A stretch of 64,000 nt of DNA from Planctomycetaceae bacterium (lineage in GTDB: Bacteria; Planctomycetota; Planctomycetia; Planctomycetales; Planctomycetaceae): positions 24,676 through 88,675 of the forward strand of contig JAKFUF010000013.1 in the NCBI GenBank assembly GCA_021732845.1, in the 5' to 3' direction. Shown here piece by piece: positions 27,801 to 36,212 of this stretch. Numbering within the stretch: position 1 is the first letter of the stretch; each line of letters starts with the position of its first letter. The position numbers and the translations under genes are program-made. The notes under the pieces were generated by a model. The model saw only the letters and a program-made list of their open reading frames with translations, was not told where the DNA came from and did no database searches.

Positions 27801-28523
27801 GCCGCGTTTGATGCTCTCCACCACCGGCTGCACCGTGGGCCGAAAGACCTTGATGGTCTCCGCCAACGCCGGCTCCTTCGCCTCGGCTTGAACCACCATC
27901 AATTCCAGCAGGACCGGCAGGCTCTTGGGATCCAGGGCATACAGCCGGTCGAGGGCAGCGCGGGCTTTGACGGCATATTCCGGTTCCGTCAGTGTGAAGG
28001 CGTTGTTCTTGAGCAGTTCATAAATCGACCATTGAATGACCATGTCCTCGGGAGCGAGCTGAGCCGCCTGTTCCCAGGCCACCAGCGCCTCCTTCGGTTG
28101 ATGCAGCAGTTCCTGGAAAAAATAGGCCGTGAGAAACGCCGTGCTTACCGCCTGTGGCTCAACCTTCTGCAACTCCTCCAGCGGCGGATACCAGGCCACT
28201 GGAAATGGGTCCGACGGTGCCCGCTCCGTCCCGTCGGGCAGTTTGACTCCAATCAGCATCCGCGAGATGACCAGGTTCCGCACGCCGACCGGGTCATTGG
28301 GCAGCAGTTTCGTCAGCTCCGCCAAGGGCTCTTCGGCTTGCACACTGTTTCCGTCCTCAAGGTAACCTACGCCGATATTCCGCAGGCTGGCGTACTTCTC
28401 GCACGCCACCCTTTGCTCGGACAGATACTGCTCATGCTGCGTCGACCAGGCGATGTAACCGCCAATTGCCAGCAGCATGACGCCAAGAAGAACCCAGAGT
28501 GCGATGCGTTTTGGTGCGGGCAT
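24810..28523 (-). CDS. Membrane-anchored TPR / FG-GAP (VCBS) / ASPIC-UnbV protein
   Basis: A 1,237-aa protein, start ATG 28523. An N-terminal anchor (IALWVLLGVMLLAIGGYIAW, about 6-25) is followed by a TPR-like helical region (about 35-290) and then at least six FG-GAP/VCBS calcium-type repeats with DxDxDGxxDL cores: DFDQNGTPDLI, DVDHDGDLDLV, DWDRDVDLDIV, DVDGNLSWDLL, DYDNDGRLDFV, DIDNDGDLDLI. An ASPIC/UnbV module follows (NKWLAIRAQG, HLGIGSLIEVQSG, AEAARIVWTNG), as in CRTAC1-like proteins. The ~400-residue C-terminal part has no assigned function. It is probably periplasmic or surface-exposed, with a propeller for adhesion or ligand binding; exact role unknown. Confidence 0.82.
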   Translation of the reverse strand: MPAPKRIALWVLLGVMLLAIGGYIAWSTQHEQYLSEQRVACEKYASLRNIGVGYLEDGNSVQAEEPLAELTKLLPNDPVGVRNLVISRMLIGVKLPDGTERAPSDPFPVAWYPPLEELQKVEPQAVSTAFLTAYFFQELLHQPKEALVAWEQAAQLAPEDMVIQWSIYELLKNNAFTLTEPEYAVKARAALDRLYALDPKSLPVLLELMVVQAEAKEPALAETIKVFRPTVQPVVESIKRGGNDVEKYLGEAEVKLKAGDWQGVLGAVSRVGFLTKPQEWAQSDLRRLRRHPLAYVVHEFLPATCAADLFAGQPEPQPIPVTFADRPGPAEAAEAPVVALNLSDFDQNGTPDLIAVSKSQLVVHALAIDGKGTWSKLCEVGTLPGARGLLVADLDRDNKVPGAAAAPAGPEVTKVRTGNCQVGDVDVVVYGDSGLQVFWNELADGKRTLKPVEQSPAFKALRGIETAVLADVDHDGDLDLVLSTADGMAVWADVGKTATGSAPQYVDISARSAMPPKDFKPVSLLAVDWDRDVDLDIVAVGGGQIGWLENLRHGGLRWVPFTGPLNDLHSATCLQLLDVDGNLSWDLLGFCPDAVRLVTTRTVPANAPEPLRSTVVTFTPYSQGRLWDYDNDGRLDFVAWSEVGPATEKRVGTIWRGRSGNRFEILPSLWNSQENLQAVSAADIDNDGDLDLIGRSSKGLFGAQNRGGNENKWLAIRAQGETEDKQGGDVNHLGIGSLIEVQSGVKYQAQLVTGQITHFGMGEREAEAARIVWTNGIPQPAVMPGSNQTICRIHDPKGSCPYLYTWTGEKYEFCTDACWAAPLGLQFADGIFAKPRAWEYLLIPGSQLALKDGRYSMQMTEELWEATYLDRTELIAVDHPADVNIVSNEKVGSGELAAFKVHTRKTPHVPVAARDKFGNDVLPTLRDEDERYLRGFKSWEGQGVVEDHFLELDLGNLEDPKAITLFLTGWMFPIPTSLNINLTQESHAPVMKPPSLWVPDARGDWQEVRPFMGFPGGKTKTIAVDLTGLFPAKDYRVRIMTNMEIYWDAVNFTVDEQPAEVQLTHLPLAKADLHYRGYSAIRYPENFGPHRYAYDEVTTEMKWPTMRGMFTRFGDVTELVQDEDDCLVIFGAGDELTLEFAPPAVPPPPGWKRDFLLYNSGWDKDCDLNVVHSQDVEPLPFQAMSGYPYRADEQYPNTEKHRAYLKKYQTRTQNAADFWRVLARPAKADTALGETTP

Positions 28524-28573
28524 GGGGAAGACTGCGGGCGCGTGGTCTTGGGGATGCGGATGAGTGGGGGAAT

Positions 28574-28601
28574 GACAAATGACAAATGACAAATGACAAA
28601 T
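28574..28601. repeat. Tandem heptamer GACAAAT x4
   Basis: Four perfect head-to-tail copies of GACAAAT, 50 bp upstream of the start of the minus-strand FG-GAP gene. This could be a slippage-prone promoter-region tract. Confidence 0.85.
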
Positions 28602-28732
28602 TGGCGTCTTTTTGAGCGGCGCAAAAATAGAAGCCGCTCTCGTAAAGCTAACGCAACATCAACAGTTTACTGTGAAATGCTTTTTCGCGGCATCCACACT
28701 GCGGGGCAACAGTTACGTTCTCACCCTTGAAG

Positions 28733-28815
28733 CTCAGTCGACAGTTCGGTGTGGCTGTACAGACTGTGAAATTTGAAATTTGAGATTTGAAATTGGCTTT
28801 TGTCGGACACGTCAA
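28733..28815 (+). repeat. Dispersed intergenic repeat, copy B
   Basis: Begins CTCAGTCGACAGTTCGGTG and contains GACTGTGAAATTTGAAATTT and TTGAAATTGGCTTTTGTCGG; it corresponds to copy A at 17870-17952. A shorter AT-rich relative in the opposite orientation is at 44860-44895. Confidence 0.7.
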
Positions 28816-28856
28816 ATTTGAAATTAATTCAACACAACGGCTCTCCCCGTCCTGCG

Positions 28857-31800
28857 TCACTCCGATCGTAGCGTCTTCAACACCGGTGTTCGCAGGGCTT
28901 CCAAAATCGCAAACAGGCTCGCACACAGTCCGGTGGCCAGCACGGCCAGCAGAATCAGGCCCGTGTCCCGCCACGAAAAATCGGCCCCGGTGGTCAGCAG
29001 GTGCGGGGACATGGCGATGAGTGCCGAGAGCGTTCCAGTCGCCAGCCCCCAGACGAGCAGCAGGGCGTTTTCCGAAGCCACAAGGCTGATGAGGTCAACC
29101 CGCTTGAAGCCACAGGCGCGCATTAGGGCCAGTTCGGACCGGCGCTCGACGACGTTTCGGAGCATCACCGCCGCCAGGCCCAACGCACCGAGAATCAACC
29201 CCAGGCCGCCAAGTGTCTGGAAGGTCGACAGGTAGGTATTCTGCACGGCAAGGAAGTCGGCCAGCCGGGTGGCGACCGGTTCACAGTCGAAGCCGGCAAT
29301 TCGCGATTCCAGCATTTCCGAGACTTTGCGCGTCTCGTCCTTCGATGGGTTCGATCCCAGGTCCAGCAGGAAGTATTGGTACCCACGCGATGGATAGAGC
29401 TGGCGGAAATGGCGCTCGGACATGAGCAGCACGCCTTGGAACACGCTGCCGTCGAACATCCCCACGACCTGCACCTTGACCGGCCGGTTCTGTTCATCGC
29501 GGATTTCGAAGATCGCGCCGGGGGCCTTGTGCAGGCTGTATTGCAGCGTGTTCATGTCGCCCAGGACCGGGACGACACCATCGGCGAGGGGGGCTTCGAG
29601 TCTGAGCCACGGTTCGGCCTCGCGGGCTTCGACGAATTCAAACCCGCCGCGCTTGTACATCGCCGGTGGTACCCCGAGGATCGTCGGCTGCGAGGTCTGA
29701 TAGATGTTCAGGCAACTGGCGTTTTCACCGGGGTTCACCCGGAAGGCGACTGATTGCTTCAGCGGAGCCAGCGCCGCCATGGCTTCGTCATCGGTGAGGT
29801 TCAACGCGTCACGCCCCTTGGGCGTGTCCAGATCCTGCAAGACCGGCACAGGCGATTCGGCCACCAGCGTGAAGCCGCCGTTGCCAGAACGGATGTCGGG
29901 AGTTTCGACCGCCGGGTTGCGATGCCCGGCAGCGATGGCAGTAATCAGAAACGTGGCCGTGGCCATCAGCGCGGTAGTGGTCACACTGCGTGAGCGGTTG
30001 CGGCCGGCATTACGGATTCCCAGCCGAGCCATGCCAGAGAGTCCCCTGCCGCGGACCGCCACCGTGCGGTCGGAGGCGATCCAGATTCCGAGCCACGATA
30101 CACCGGCAGTGAGCGCCGAGAGTCCGACGATAAAAAAGCAGCAGGTCGGCCAGGAAATTCCCATGAACGCTTCGCTGCGGGGAATGATGCCGACGATCAC
30201 TCCGAGCGCCACCAACACGGCGACGGCACTTGTCGAAACGGCTGTCACATAGGTCCATCGGCCCCGCCGCAACTTTGTGGCGTCCGACGGCGGTGGCTCG
30301 ACCACCCCCGAGAGCAGCGACCGCACAGGGATTTTGCCGAGATCTCGCAGCCGCCACCAGACGGCGAACAGCGCGCTGCCTGCGGCGAGGACGAAACCCA
30401 AGATCACACTCAAGGGGGAGACGTACAGGGCCAGGAACCGCGTGCCGATCGCGCCGATCCACCAGGTTCGCAGGCCGTGGAGCATTAGCGCGGCGTAGCC
30501 GACAGCCGCCGCTGCCCCCACGAGGCCGCCCACGATCACGACGAATGCCGCCTCCTGCAGCAGCAGCCCCCGCACGCGGCGCGGCGAAAAACCGCTGGCC
30601 AGCAGCAGCCCCAACTGCGGGGCGCGGCGCTCGACGCCGAGGCGGAACAGCAGCCCGATCAGGCCCAGCGCCGCGAGAATCAGGAAGAAACTGAATGCCA
30701 AAAACAGCACGGAGAAATCGGTCGTTCCAGCCGCCGCGGCGAGGCCCTCCGCTTTCACCGCGCGAAACACCAGACCAGTTTCTTCCGGCTTGAGGGTGCT
30801 CCGTAGTTCATTGCTGACCAGCTTTGCAAACGTCGGCAAACCGCCCTTGTCGTTCGCGGGCGGGGCGATTCGCAGGGAGGTCAAGTCGCCATAGCGGCTG
30901 TGCCACAGGTGCTGGGCCGACTTGAGCGTGATGAACGCCTTGGGCGTGGCTCGAAACTCCCCCCAGTAAATGTCGTCCCGCGGGGTGACCTTCTTCATCG
31001 GGAACGGCTGATCCCAGTCGTCGAAGGTTTCGACATCGGTGATCCCCGGCACTTCTGGAGTCAATCCGCGGTCGTCAGCCACCGTGCCGCGCAGTTCCAC
31101 AATGCCACGGACCTTGAACTGCCGCGCCTCTTCCGGCAATTCGCCATGCGAGCCCACCACGTGGTAGGTCATCTTCACGACATCCCCCACCTTGGCCTTC
31201 AGGTCCTGCGCCAAAAAACTGTTCAGTACGATCTCGCCGACGCCGTCTTTCAGCAGGTCGCCTTCCCCCAATGGCGTCTCCAGCTTCGGGCCGACAAACG
31301 GCCATGGGCCAAACGGCGGCGATTGCTCGAACAGGCCCGGGTCGATACCGGCGACCACCGAGTAACGGCTGAGAGCGTCGGGGGCTGTACTGATCTCGTT
31401 GGCGAGATACACCATCACCGGCGATGATTCGGCGCCCAGCTTCTTCGCCACCTTGCGGCCGGCGTCGGCGGTGAGCGAATCCAAGATCATCTGACCACTT
31501 TCCAGCGAGACATACCCTTTCTCGCTGGTGGTCATGCGGAGGTTGAGGTCGGCCAGTTGCCAGGTCTCGCCCAGCACCCGCGTCAACTCTTGAGCGGCTT
31601 TGCGCGCGGCGGCTTCACTTGTAGGCTGGTTGGCCTGCACAAACAATGCGTTGCAGCGGGCTTCGACAGGCAGCGGCGGGTCTCCCTTCGGCGCTCCCGC
31701 CGCCAGTCCCAGCCGTTCTTGCAGCAGTTTGAAGGGGACGTAGGCGAGAATCGGCAACTGCTGATCGGGCTGCAGGCCGAAGCGGCCCGCACCGCTGTTC

Positions 31801-32393
31801 TCCTCCAACACTGAATGCACAGTAACAGGAATCTCTATTGCCGCGTCATCGCGCTTGCCCAGCAGCGAGTCACGGGGAATGGTGGGGGGCACTTCAACAA
31901 CCAGCACCACCGCATCGCCGGGCTTTGCGCCCAACTGCTCGGCCGCACGATGCGACAGCAGTACCTGCTGCTCAACCGGAGCTGGCACGCCGCCAGAATT
32001 CGTCAGTTGCCAGAACCGATCGTCGATGCCGTACAACTGGGCCTTGCCGGCCCGCGCCACAACACTGGCGGAGTTCGCCTCGCGGCGCTCGATGCTGGTT
32101 TGAACGACCAAGGCTGGTGCGAATTCATACTGGCCTCGTATTCCTGTCGACTTGGCCAGCTTGGCCGGCAGCTCCGTGGCCAGGGCTTCGCGGAAGAACC
32201 GCGGACCATGCAGCGCATGGTCCACACCGCCGAGTCGGACGAGCGTCATCGCCCGCAGGCTGCCCCGCACCGAGTCCCCGACGATCAACGCGCCGCCCAT
32301 CACCGCCGTGCCGACAATCACCCCCAGCAGCACGGCGACATTGGTCCGCCAGTGATAGGCCAGCGTGCGGAGAAGCAGGGCGAAATGGGTCAT
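28857..32393 (-). CDS. FtsX/MacB-type ABC transporter permease (duplicated FtsX domains)
   Basis: A 1,178-aa permease, start ATG 32393 (MTHFALLLRTLAYHWRTNVA). One N-terminal helix (NVAVLLGVIVGTAVMGGALI), a large extracytoplasmic MacB-like domain (about 45-550) and a first FtsX core (FLAFSFFLILAALGLIGLLF, with ERRAPQLGLLLASGFSPRRV). Further helices, a second soluble domain and a C-terminal FtsX core (TLGGLGLILGALGLAAVMLR, ERRSELALMRACGFKRVDLI) follow. The paired layout matches LolE/MacB-superfamily fused permeases that move lipids or lipoproteins, or act mechanically across the periplasm. No ATPase gene is adjacent. Confidence 0.88.
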   Translation of the reverse strand: MTHFALLLRTLAYHWRTNVAVLLGVIVGTAVMGGALIVGDSVRGSLRAMTLVRLGGVDHALHGPRFFREALATELPAKLAKSTGIRGQYEFAPALVVQTSIERREANSASVVARAGKAQLYGIDDRFWQLTNSGGVPAPVEQQVLLSHRAAEQLGAKPGDAVVLVVEVPPTIPRDSLLGKRDDAAIEIPVTVHSVLEENSGAGRFGLQPDQQLPILAYVPFKLLQERLGLAAGAPKGDPPLPVEARCNALFVQANQPTSEAAARKAAQELTRVLGETWQLADLNLRMTTSEKGYVSLESGQMILDSLTADAGRKVAKKLGAESSPVMVYLANEISTAPDALSRYSVVAGIDPGLFEQSPPFGPWPFVGPKLETPLGEGDLLKDGVGEIVLNSFLAQDLKAKVGDVVKMTYHVVGSHGELPEEARQFKVRGIVELRGTVADDRGLTPEVPGITDVETFDDWDQPFPMKKVTPRDDIYWGEFRATPKAFITLKSAQHLWHSRYGDLTSLRIAPPANDKGGLPTFAKLVSNELRSTLKPEETGLVFRAVKAEGLAAAAGTTDFSVLFLAFSFFLILAALGLIGLLFRLGVERRAPQLGLLLASGFSPRRVRGLLLQEAAFVVIVGGLVGAAAAVGYAALMLHGLRTWWIGAIGTRFLALYVSPLSVILGFVLAAGSALFAVWWRLRDLGKIPVRSLLSGVVEPPPSDATKLRRGRWTYVTAVSTSAVAVLVALGVIVGIIPRSEAFMGISWPTCCFFIVGLSALTAGVSWLGIWIASDRTVAVRGRGLSGMARLGIRNAGRNRSRSVTTTALMATATFLITAIAAGHRNPAVETPDIRSGNGGFTLVAESPVPVLQDLDTPKGRDALNLTDDEAMAALAPLKQSVAFRVNPGENASCLNIYQTSQPTILGVPPAMYKRGGFEFVEAREAEPWLRLEAPLADGVVPVLGDMNTLQYSLHKAPGAIFEIRDEQNRPVKVQVVGMFDGSVFQGVLLMSERHFRQLYPSRGYQYFLLDLGSNPSKDETRKVSEMLESRIAGFDCEPVATRLADFLAVQNTYLSTFQTLGGLGLILGALGLAAVMLRNVVERRSELALMRACGFKRVDLISLVASENALLLVWGLATGTLSALIAMSPHLLTTGADFSWRDTGLILLAVLATGLCASLFAILEALRTPVLKTLRSE

Positions 32394-32515
32394 GGATGGT
32401 CGTGTCGCGGACAAGTGGTGGATGGCGACATGTTAGCAGACGGGCAGAAAGGGCGGCACGGAGCACGAGAGATTGATGGGGGCTGTCCAGCTTTCCATGC
32501 TGGAGAATCTTGTAT

Positions 32516-32606
32516 CAGCCGGAGGCCGTTAGGCCCCGGTTCGGGGCGGCTGGAAACCAACGATGGCCGAAAAAGCTCTGAACCGGACGCTAAGGCGTTC
32601 CGGCTG
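32516..32606. repeat. Two-arm dispersed inverted-repeat element, copy 1
   Basis: Left arm 32516-32542 (starts CAGCCGGAGGCC, ends CCCCGGTTC) and right arm 32580-32606 (starts GAACCGGACGC, ends TTCCGGCTG) are imperfect inverted repeats around a 37-nt spacer. Each arm also has its own mini-hairpin: GGCC-GTTA-GGCC on the left and ACGC-TAAG-GCGT on the right. Flanks (CTTGTAT before, ATTTTCAAGAACTGGCCAGC after) are partly shared with the other copies. Located between the YhaN-like and permease genes. Confidence 0.85.
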
Positions 32607-32648
32607 ATTTTCAAGAACTGGCCAGCCCTGAGACTTTCAAAAAGGCGT

Positions 32649-35600
32649 TCAACGCCAAAGTCGCTTTTGGTTCCCGGCTCCCTTTGGTGCTGGTGCCGTT
32701 GGCCGGGGGGGCATTGTTTTGCCCAGCTCAATGGGCCTTAAGCCCGGCACGATCTCACAGGCCAGCTTCACCATGTGCGGATGGCAGGTGAAGAACAAAA
32801 CCTGAGCCGAGTAGGAAATCTCCGCCAGCACGGCGAGCGTCTGCCGGCTCCGCGCCTCATCGAAGTTGACCAGCACATCGTCAATGACAATCGGCAGCGG
32901 CTGGTTGTGGTCACAGTAGTGCAGCACATAGGCGAGGCGGATGGCCAGATACAACTGCTCGCGCGTGCCGGTGCTCATCTGGTCCGGCGTCCGCTCGGCA
33001 CCGTCGGAACGGCGGACGAGGATGCTTTGTTTGCCGCCGCTGCTGCGGTCGAACTCGACATACCGGCCCCCGGTCATCTCGCGGAGCAGGCGCGAGACCG
33101 TGGCGATCATTTCGGGCTGGTTCTCCTTTTCGAAGCGGCTGACGGCGGCCTTCAACAGGTGCTTCGCGTAAATCAGCGGCATGTACCGGTCGACCTCGGT
33201 CACCAACTGCGAGCGTTTGCTGGCTTGTTCCGCGCCCAGCTTCGCCGCCTCTTCAGATCCATCGAGCTGCCGGAGCGCAGCGCGGGCCAGCGCCTCATCG
33301 CCGTCGGCCTTCTTTCGCGCCGCTTCCGTCGCCTGCACGGCTGCATTCAGGTCGTGCTCCTGGCTTTGCAGCAATGAGAATTCACTGGTCGACAAGGAGT
33401 GTTCGAACTCCGCGGGATCGTCCCCCGCGCGAATCAGTTCCACCTCACGGCGAAGCTGGTCGATCTCCCGGTCCAGCCGCGCGGCCTGCTCTGCCGAGGC
33501 GACGACTTCCAGAAACTGCTCTTCCGTCGACGCTGCCGCCGATGCAAACAGGCGCTCCCGGTCCGCCTCGGCCTGCCGCAGGCGTGAGCCACGGGATTCG
33601 AGGGATTGATGCAAGTGAGCGAGCTTCTGGGACAGTTGCTCGTGCTTGCGCTGGGCTTCGGCGGCCCGCTCGACCTGCTCATCGACTTTCTTCACGGCCA
33701 ATTCGGCGGGGTCGTCCAGCAGTTCCGGTGCGAGCGTTTCACAGAGTGCCCGCACGCGCCTGTCGAATTCTTCGACGCGGCCCTCCATCGCCCCGATCCG
33801 CTCATCTTCGACGGGAAGGCCATCCAGCCGGACACGGGTCGTCTTCAGTTTGTCGATCACGGTCCGGGCCACTTCGGCGTCCCATTCCGCCGGGAGGTTG
33901 AGCCGGCTGAGAACGGCATTCCATTCCGTGTCGGCGGCGGTTTCGAGGGACTGAAGTGCCCGCAGCTCGTCGTCATACTTCGCCAGTTGATTTTCGAGCC
34001 GGCGAATCTCCTTCTGCAATTCGACCGTTCGCCGGCTGCCTTCGCGCTCGTGCTCCACCGCCTTCCGGGCCGCCACGAGCATGCCGGAGACATCTTCCGT
34101 GGCGAGGCCGTACGCCGCTCTCAACCGTTGCTCAAATGTCTGGATGCGTTCCTGTAACGGGGTCAATTCGGCGGCTCGATCGCCACACTCACTGATTGTC
34201 ACGCAGACCGTTGCGTGCTGTTCGAGCCACCCGCGCATCGCCTCGGGGGTCAGCGGGACAAATCCACACGGCTCCCAGAGCGAAACCCACTCAGCCTGCA
34301 GCGTGGCTTGCTTCCCCTCCACCGCCGCAATCATGGCCCGCTTCTCTTTGAGCCTCGCCGTGATTTCCTCCAGCCGGCGGCGGGACTCTTCACGAATCGC
34401 CACTTCGCTCGCCTGGTCGTAGATCTGGTCGGCCAGACCATCCGCCTGCCGGACCGCCTGCTCATATCCGTCGGGCAGGAGCACCGCACCGTTGTGTTTC
34501 AGCCAGGCGGCCGTCTCGGCGTCGAGCTGCCGTGCATCCGCAGTTTCCGGATTGATATAGCGGGACCGAATGAGAGTCCAAGCGACATTCCGATTGGCGC
34601 GCGCGGCATCGCGCTCCTCCAGACTGGGGACGGCACGTCCCCGCTGCGCGGCAGCCAGAGCCTCGTCGACCTTCTTCCGTTCGCCCTCATCTTTGGCGGC
34701 CGAGAGCTGTTCCACGCGCAGTTGTTCCGCCAGCCCGGCATGGCGTGTTTGAAATTCGACGACCGTCTGAACGCGAGGAACGCACAACGCCTCAGGCTCT
34801 GGTGTCTCGGCCGGGAGCGGAGGCGTGAGCGCGCGGACTTGCATGGTCAGTTTGCGCTGCAGTTTTGCGAGTTCGACGCGGCCTTTCTCCAGTTGTTGTC
34901 GGTCTGCCGCATAGGCGGCCTCGTCAGCGACGATGCCGGCAAGCGCGGTCACGTTCGTGGATGCGCCGATCGTCTCCAGTTCTTCCCGGGCTCGGTGCAA
35001 GTTGGCGGCGTCGCCATCGCGCCTCGCGCTCAGCTTCGTGAGATCAGACCGGCGCTCGTGGCGTTCCTTGATGACGCGGTCGATCTCCGCACGGGTCACG
35101 GCGTCCACGGTGAACTCCCGCAGATCGACATGGGACCAGCCGGGACGCAGTTCCTGCAGTTCGCGGTCGATCTGCTGCTGCAGTTGCTCGCGTTGGCGGC
35201 GACGGTCGGGAAGCTGATCGCGGGCCTCAATGAACGACTGCCGCAGTTCGAGGCAGGACGCGATCTCCGCCCGAAAGGACACGGCCAGTGGGTCCAGCCG
35301 CAAAGCCGCCCGCTCGCGTTCAGACAGTTCGATCTCTGTCGTTTCCTGCGCCCGCTCGGCCTCCAAGGTTTTGAGCGTCCTGCCGAGGTCCACGTACGCC
35401 TGTCGCGCATTGGCGGCCAGCGGCGGAAGAGATCCCAGCTCGGCCCGCTCGCGGTGCCGTTGCTGCAATTCCCACCATTTGGGCCAGGCCCGCACCCGCT
35501 TGCCGATTTGCGCATGCTCGCGACGCAAGGCGGCAAGCTGGTGGTGCAGGGTCTTCGCCTGTTCCGCGGCCTTGGTGGCGGCGTCCACCGCCTGCTGATA

Positions 35601-36212
35601 GTTGTCGGGACGCAGCGAGCGGTCCTTGAGATCCTTCGTCAGCCGCTTCAGGTCAATGAGAAGGGCATTGATGATCGGTTTTGAACCGCCGCGCTTGAAC
35701 AGCTTTTCCGCCTCACCCTCAAGATCGGCCACGACTTTGTCGGGACTGGTGGTCCCGCCCAGGCTCCCGCCAAACAGGGCCGACTGCATGCTCTCGTGTT
35801 TGAGGCTCGCTTCACCCTTGCTGAGCTGGTCCAGACCGAAGGCGAATACAGACTCGAACAACGTCCGGTCGGCATGATCCAGCATCTTCAGCCAGCCATC
35901 CTCGCCGAGTTCGGTCGCCGTCCCGTCGATCTTGATCGACACCTTGTCCTTGTTTCCCTTGCGGCGGCGCAGTTCCACCTCGCGGCCGTCCTGCAGCTCA
36001 AGCTGCGCGACGCCGGCCATCTCCCCGTGCCCGCCAAAGTCGTACGGGGTGCGGACGGGAAAATCAAACAGCAGGCCACGGAGAAACTCCAGCAGGGTCG
36101 TCTTGCCGGCCTCGTTGGGGCCGTAGATCACCTGCAGGCCGTCGCCGGGAAAGTCCAGGTCACATTCGTGGAAATGGCCAAACCGGTTGATGCGCAGACT
36201 GCGAATTTTCAT
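32649..36212 (-). CDS. YhaN/SbcC-like coiled-coil AAA ATPase
   Basis: A 1,187-aa SMC-like ATPase, start ATG 36212. Walker A is IYGPNEAGKTTLLEF (about 29-43) in a typical RecF/SbcC/YhaN head (MKIRSLRINRFGHFHECDLD). Several hundred residues of heptad-rich coiled coil follow, with many QLR/ELE runs, then a C-terminal head with signature-like MSTGTREQLYLAIRLAYVLH and Walker B PIVIDDVLVNFDEARS. GPNEAGKT and the absence of a zinc-hook CxxC point to the YhaN group rather than Rad50/SbcC. It presumably forms a DNA end-processing complex with the metallophosphoesterase encoded immediately upstream (4-bp ATGA overlap), in analogy to SbcCD. Confidence 0.88.
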   Translation of the reverse strand: MKIRSLRINRFGHFHECDLDFPGDGLQVIYGPNEAGKTTLLEFLRGLLFDFPVRTPYDFGGHGEMAGVAQLELQDGREVELRRRKGNKDKVSIKIDGTATELGEDGWLKMLDHADRTLFESVFAFGLDQLSKGEASLKHESMQSALFGGSLGGTTSPDKVVADLEGEAEKLFKRGGSKPIINALLIDLKRLTKDLKDRSLRPDNYQQAVDAATKAAEQAKTLHHQLAALRREHAQIGKRVRAWPKWWELQQRHRERAELGSLPPLAANARQAYVDLGRTLKTLEAERAQETTEIELSERERAALRLDPLAVSFRAEIASCLELRQSFIEARDQLPDRRRQREQLQQQIDRELQELRPGWSHVDLREFTVDAVTRAEIDRVIKERHERRSDLTKLSARRDGDAANLHRAREELETIGASTNVTALAGIVADEAAYAADRQQLEKGRVELAKLQRKLTMQVRALTPPLPAETPEPEALCVPRVQTVVEFQTRHAGLAEQLRVEQLSAAKDEGERKKVDEALAAAQRGRAVPSLEERDAARANRNVAWTLIRSRYINPETADARQLDAETAAWLKHNGAVLLPDGYEQAVRQADGLADQIYDQASEVAIREESRRRLEEITARLKEKRAMIAAVEGKQATLQAEWVSLWEPCGFVPLTPEAMRGWLEQHATVCVTISECGDRAAELTPLQERIQTFEQRLRAAYGLATEDVSGMLVAARKAVEHEREGSRRTVELQKEIRRLENQLAKYDDELRALQSLETAADTEWNAVLSRLNLPAEWDAEVARTVIDKLKTTRVRLDGLPVEDERIGAMEGRVEEFDRRVRALCETLAPELLDDPAELAVKKVDEQVERAAEAQRKHEQLSQKLAHLHQSLESRGSRLRQAEADRERLFASAAASTEEQFLEVVASAEQAARLDREIDQLRREVELIRAGDDPAEFEHSLSTSEFSLLQSQEHDLNAAVQATEAARKKADGDEALARAALRQLDGSEEAAKLGAEQASKRSQLVTEVDRYMPLIYAKHLLKAAVSRFEKENQPEMIATVSRLLREMTGGRYVEFDRSSGGKQSILVRRSDGAERTPDQMSTGTREQLYLAIRLAYVLHYCDHNQPLPIVIDDVLVNFDEARSRQTLAVLAEISYSAQVLFFTCHPHMVKLACEIVPGLRPIELGKTMPPRPTAPAPKGAGNQKRLWR

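Larger units (their letters stand above)
28524..28856. other. Intergenic region rich in small repeats
   Basis: 333 bp between two minus-strand genes. It contains four tandem copies of GACAAAT (28574-28601) and dispersed repeat copy B (28733-28815), plus several AATTTGAAATTT words. No gene is visible. Confidence 0.55.

Noticed and set aside
27102..28589. 495-codon plus-strand frame opposite the FG-GAP protein gene
   Set aside because: Shadow of a coding strand with clear FG-GAP repeats; its sequence is arginine/glutamine/histidine-rich and shows no conserved features.
28574..28601. GACAAAT tandem copies as a replication origin or iteron cluster
   Set aside because: Only four short copies, no DnaA boxes or replication gene nearby.
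34215..35684. 489-codon plus-strand frame opposite the YhaN-like ATPase
   Set aside because: Antisense to coiled-coil coding sequence; no start signal or recognisable domain.
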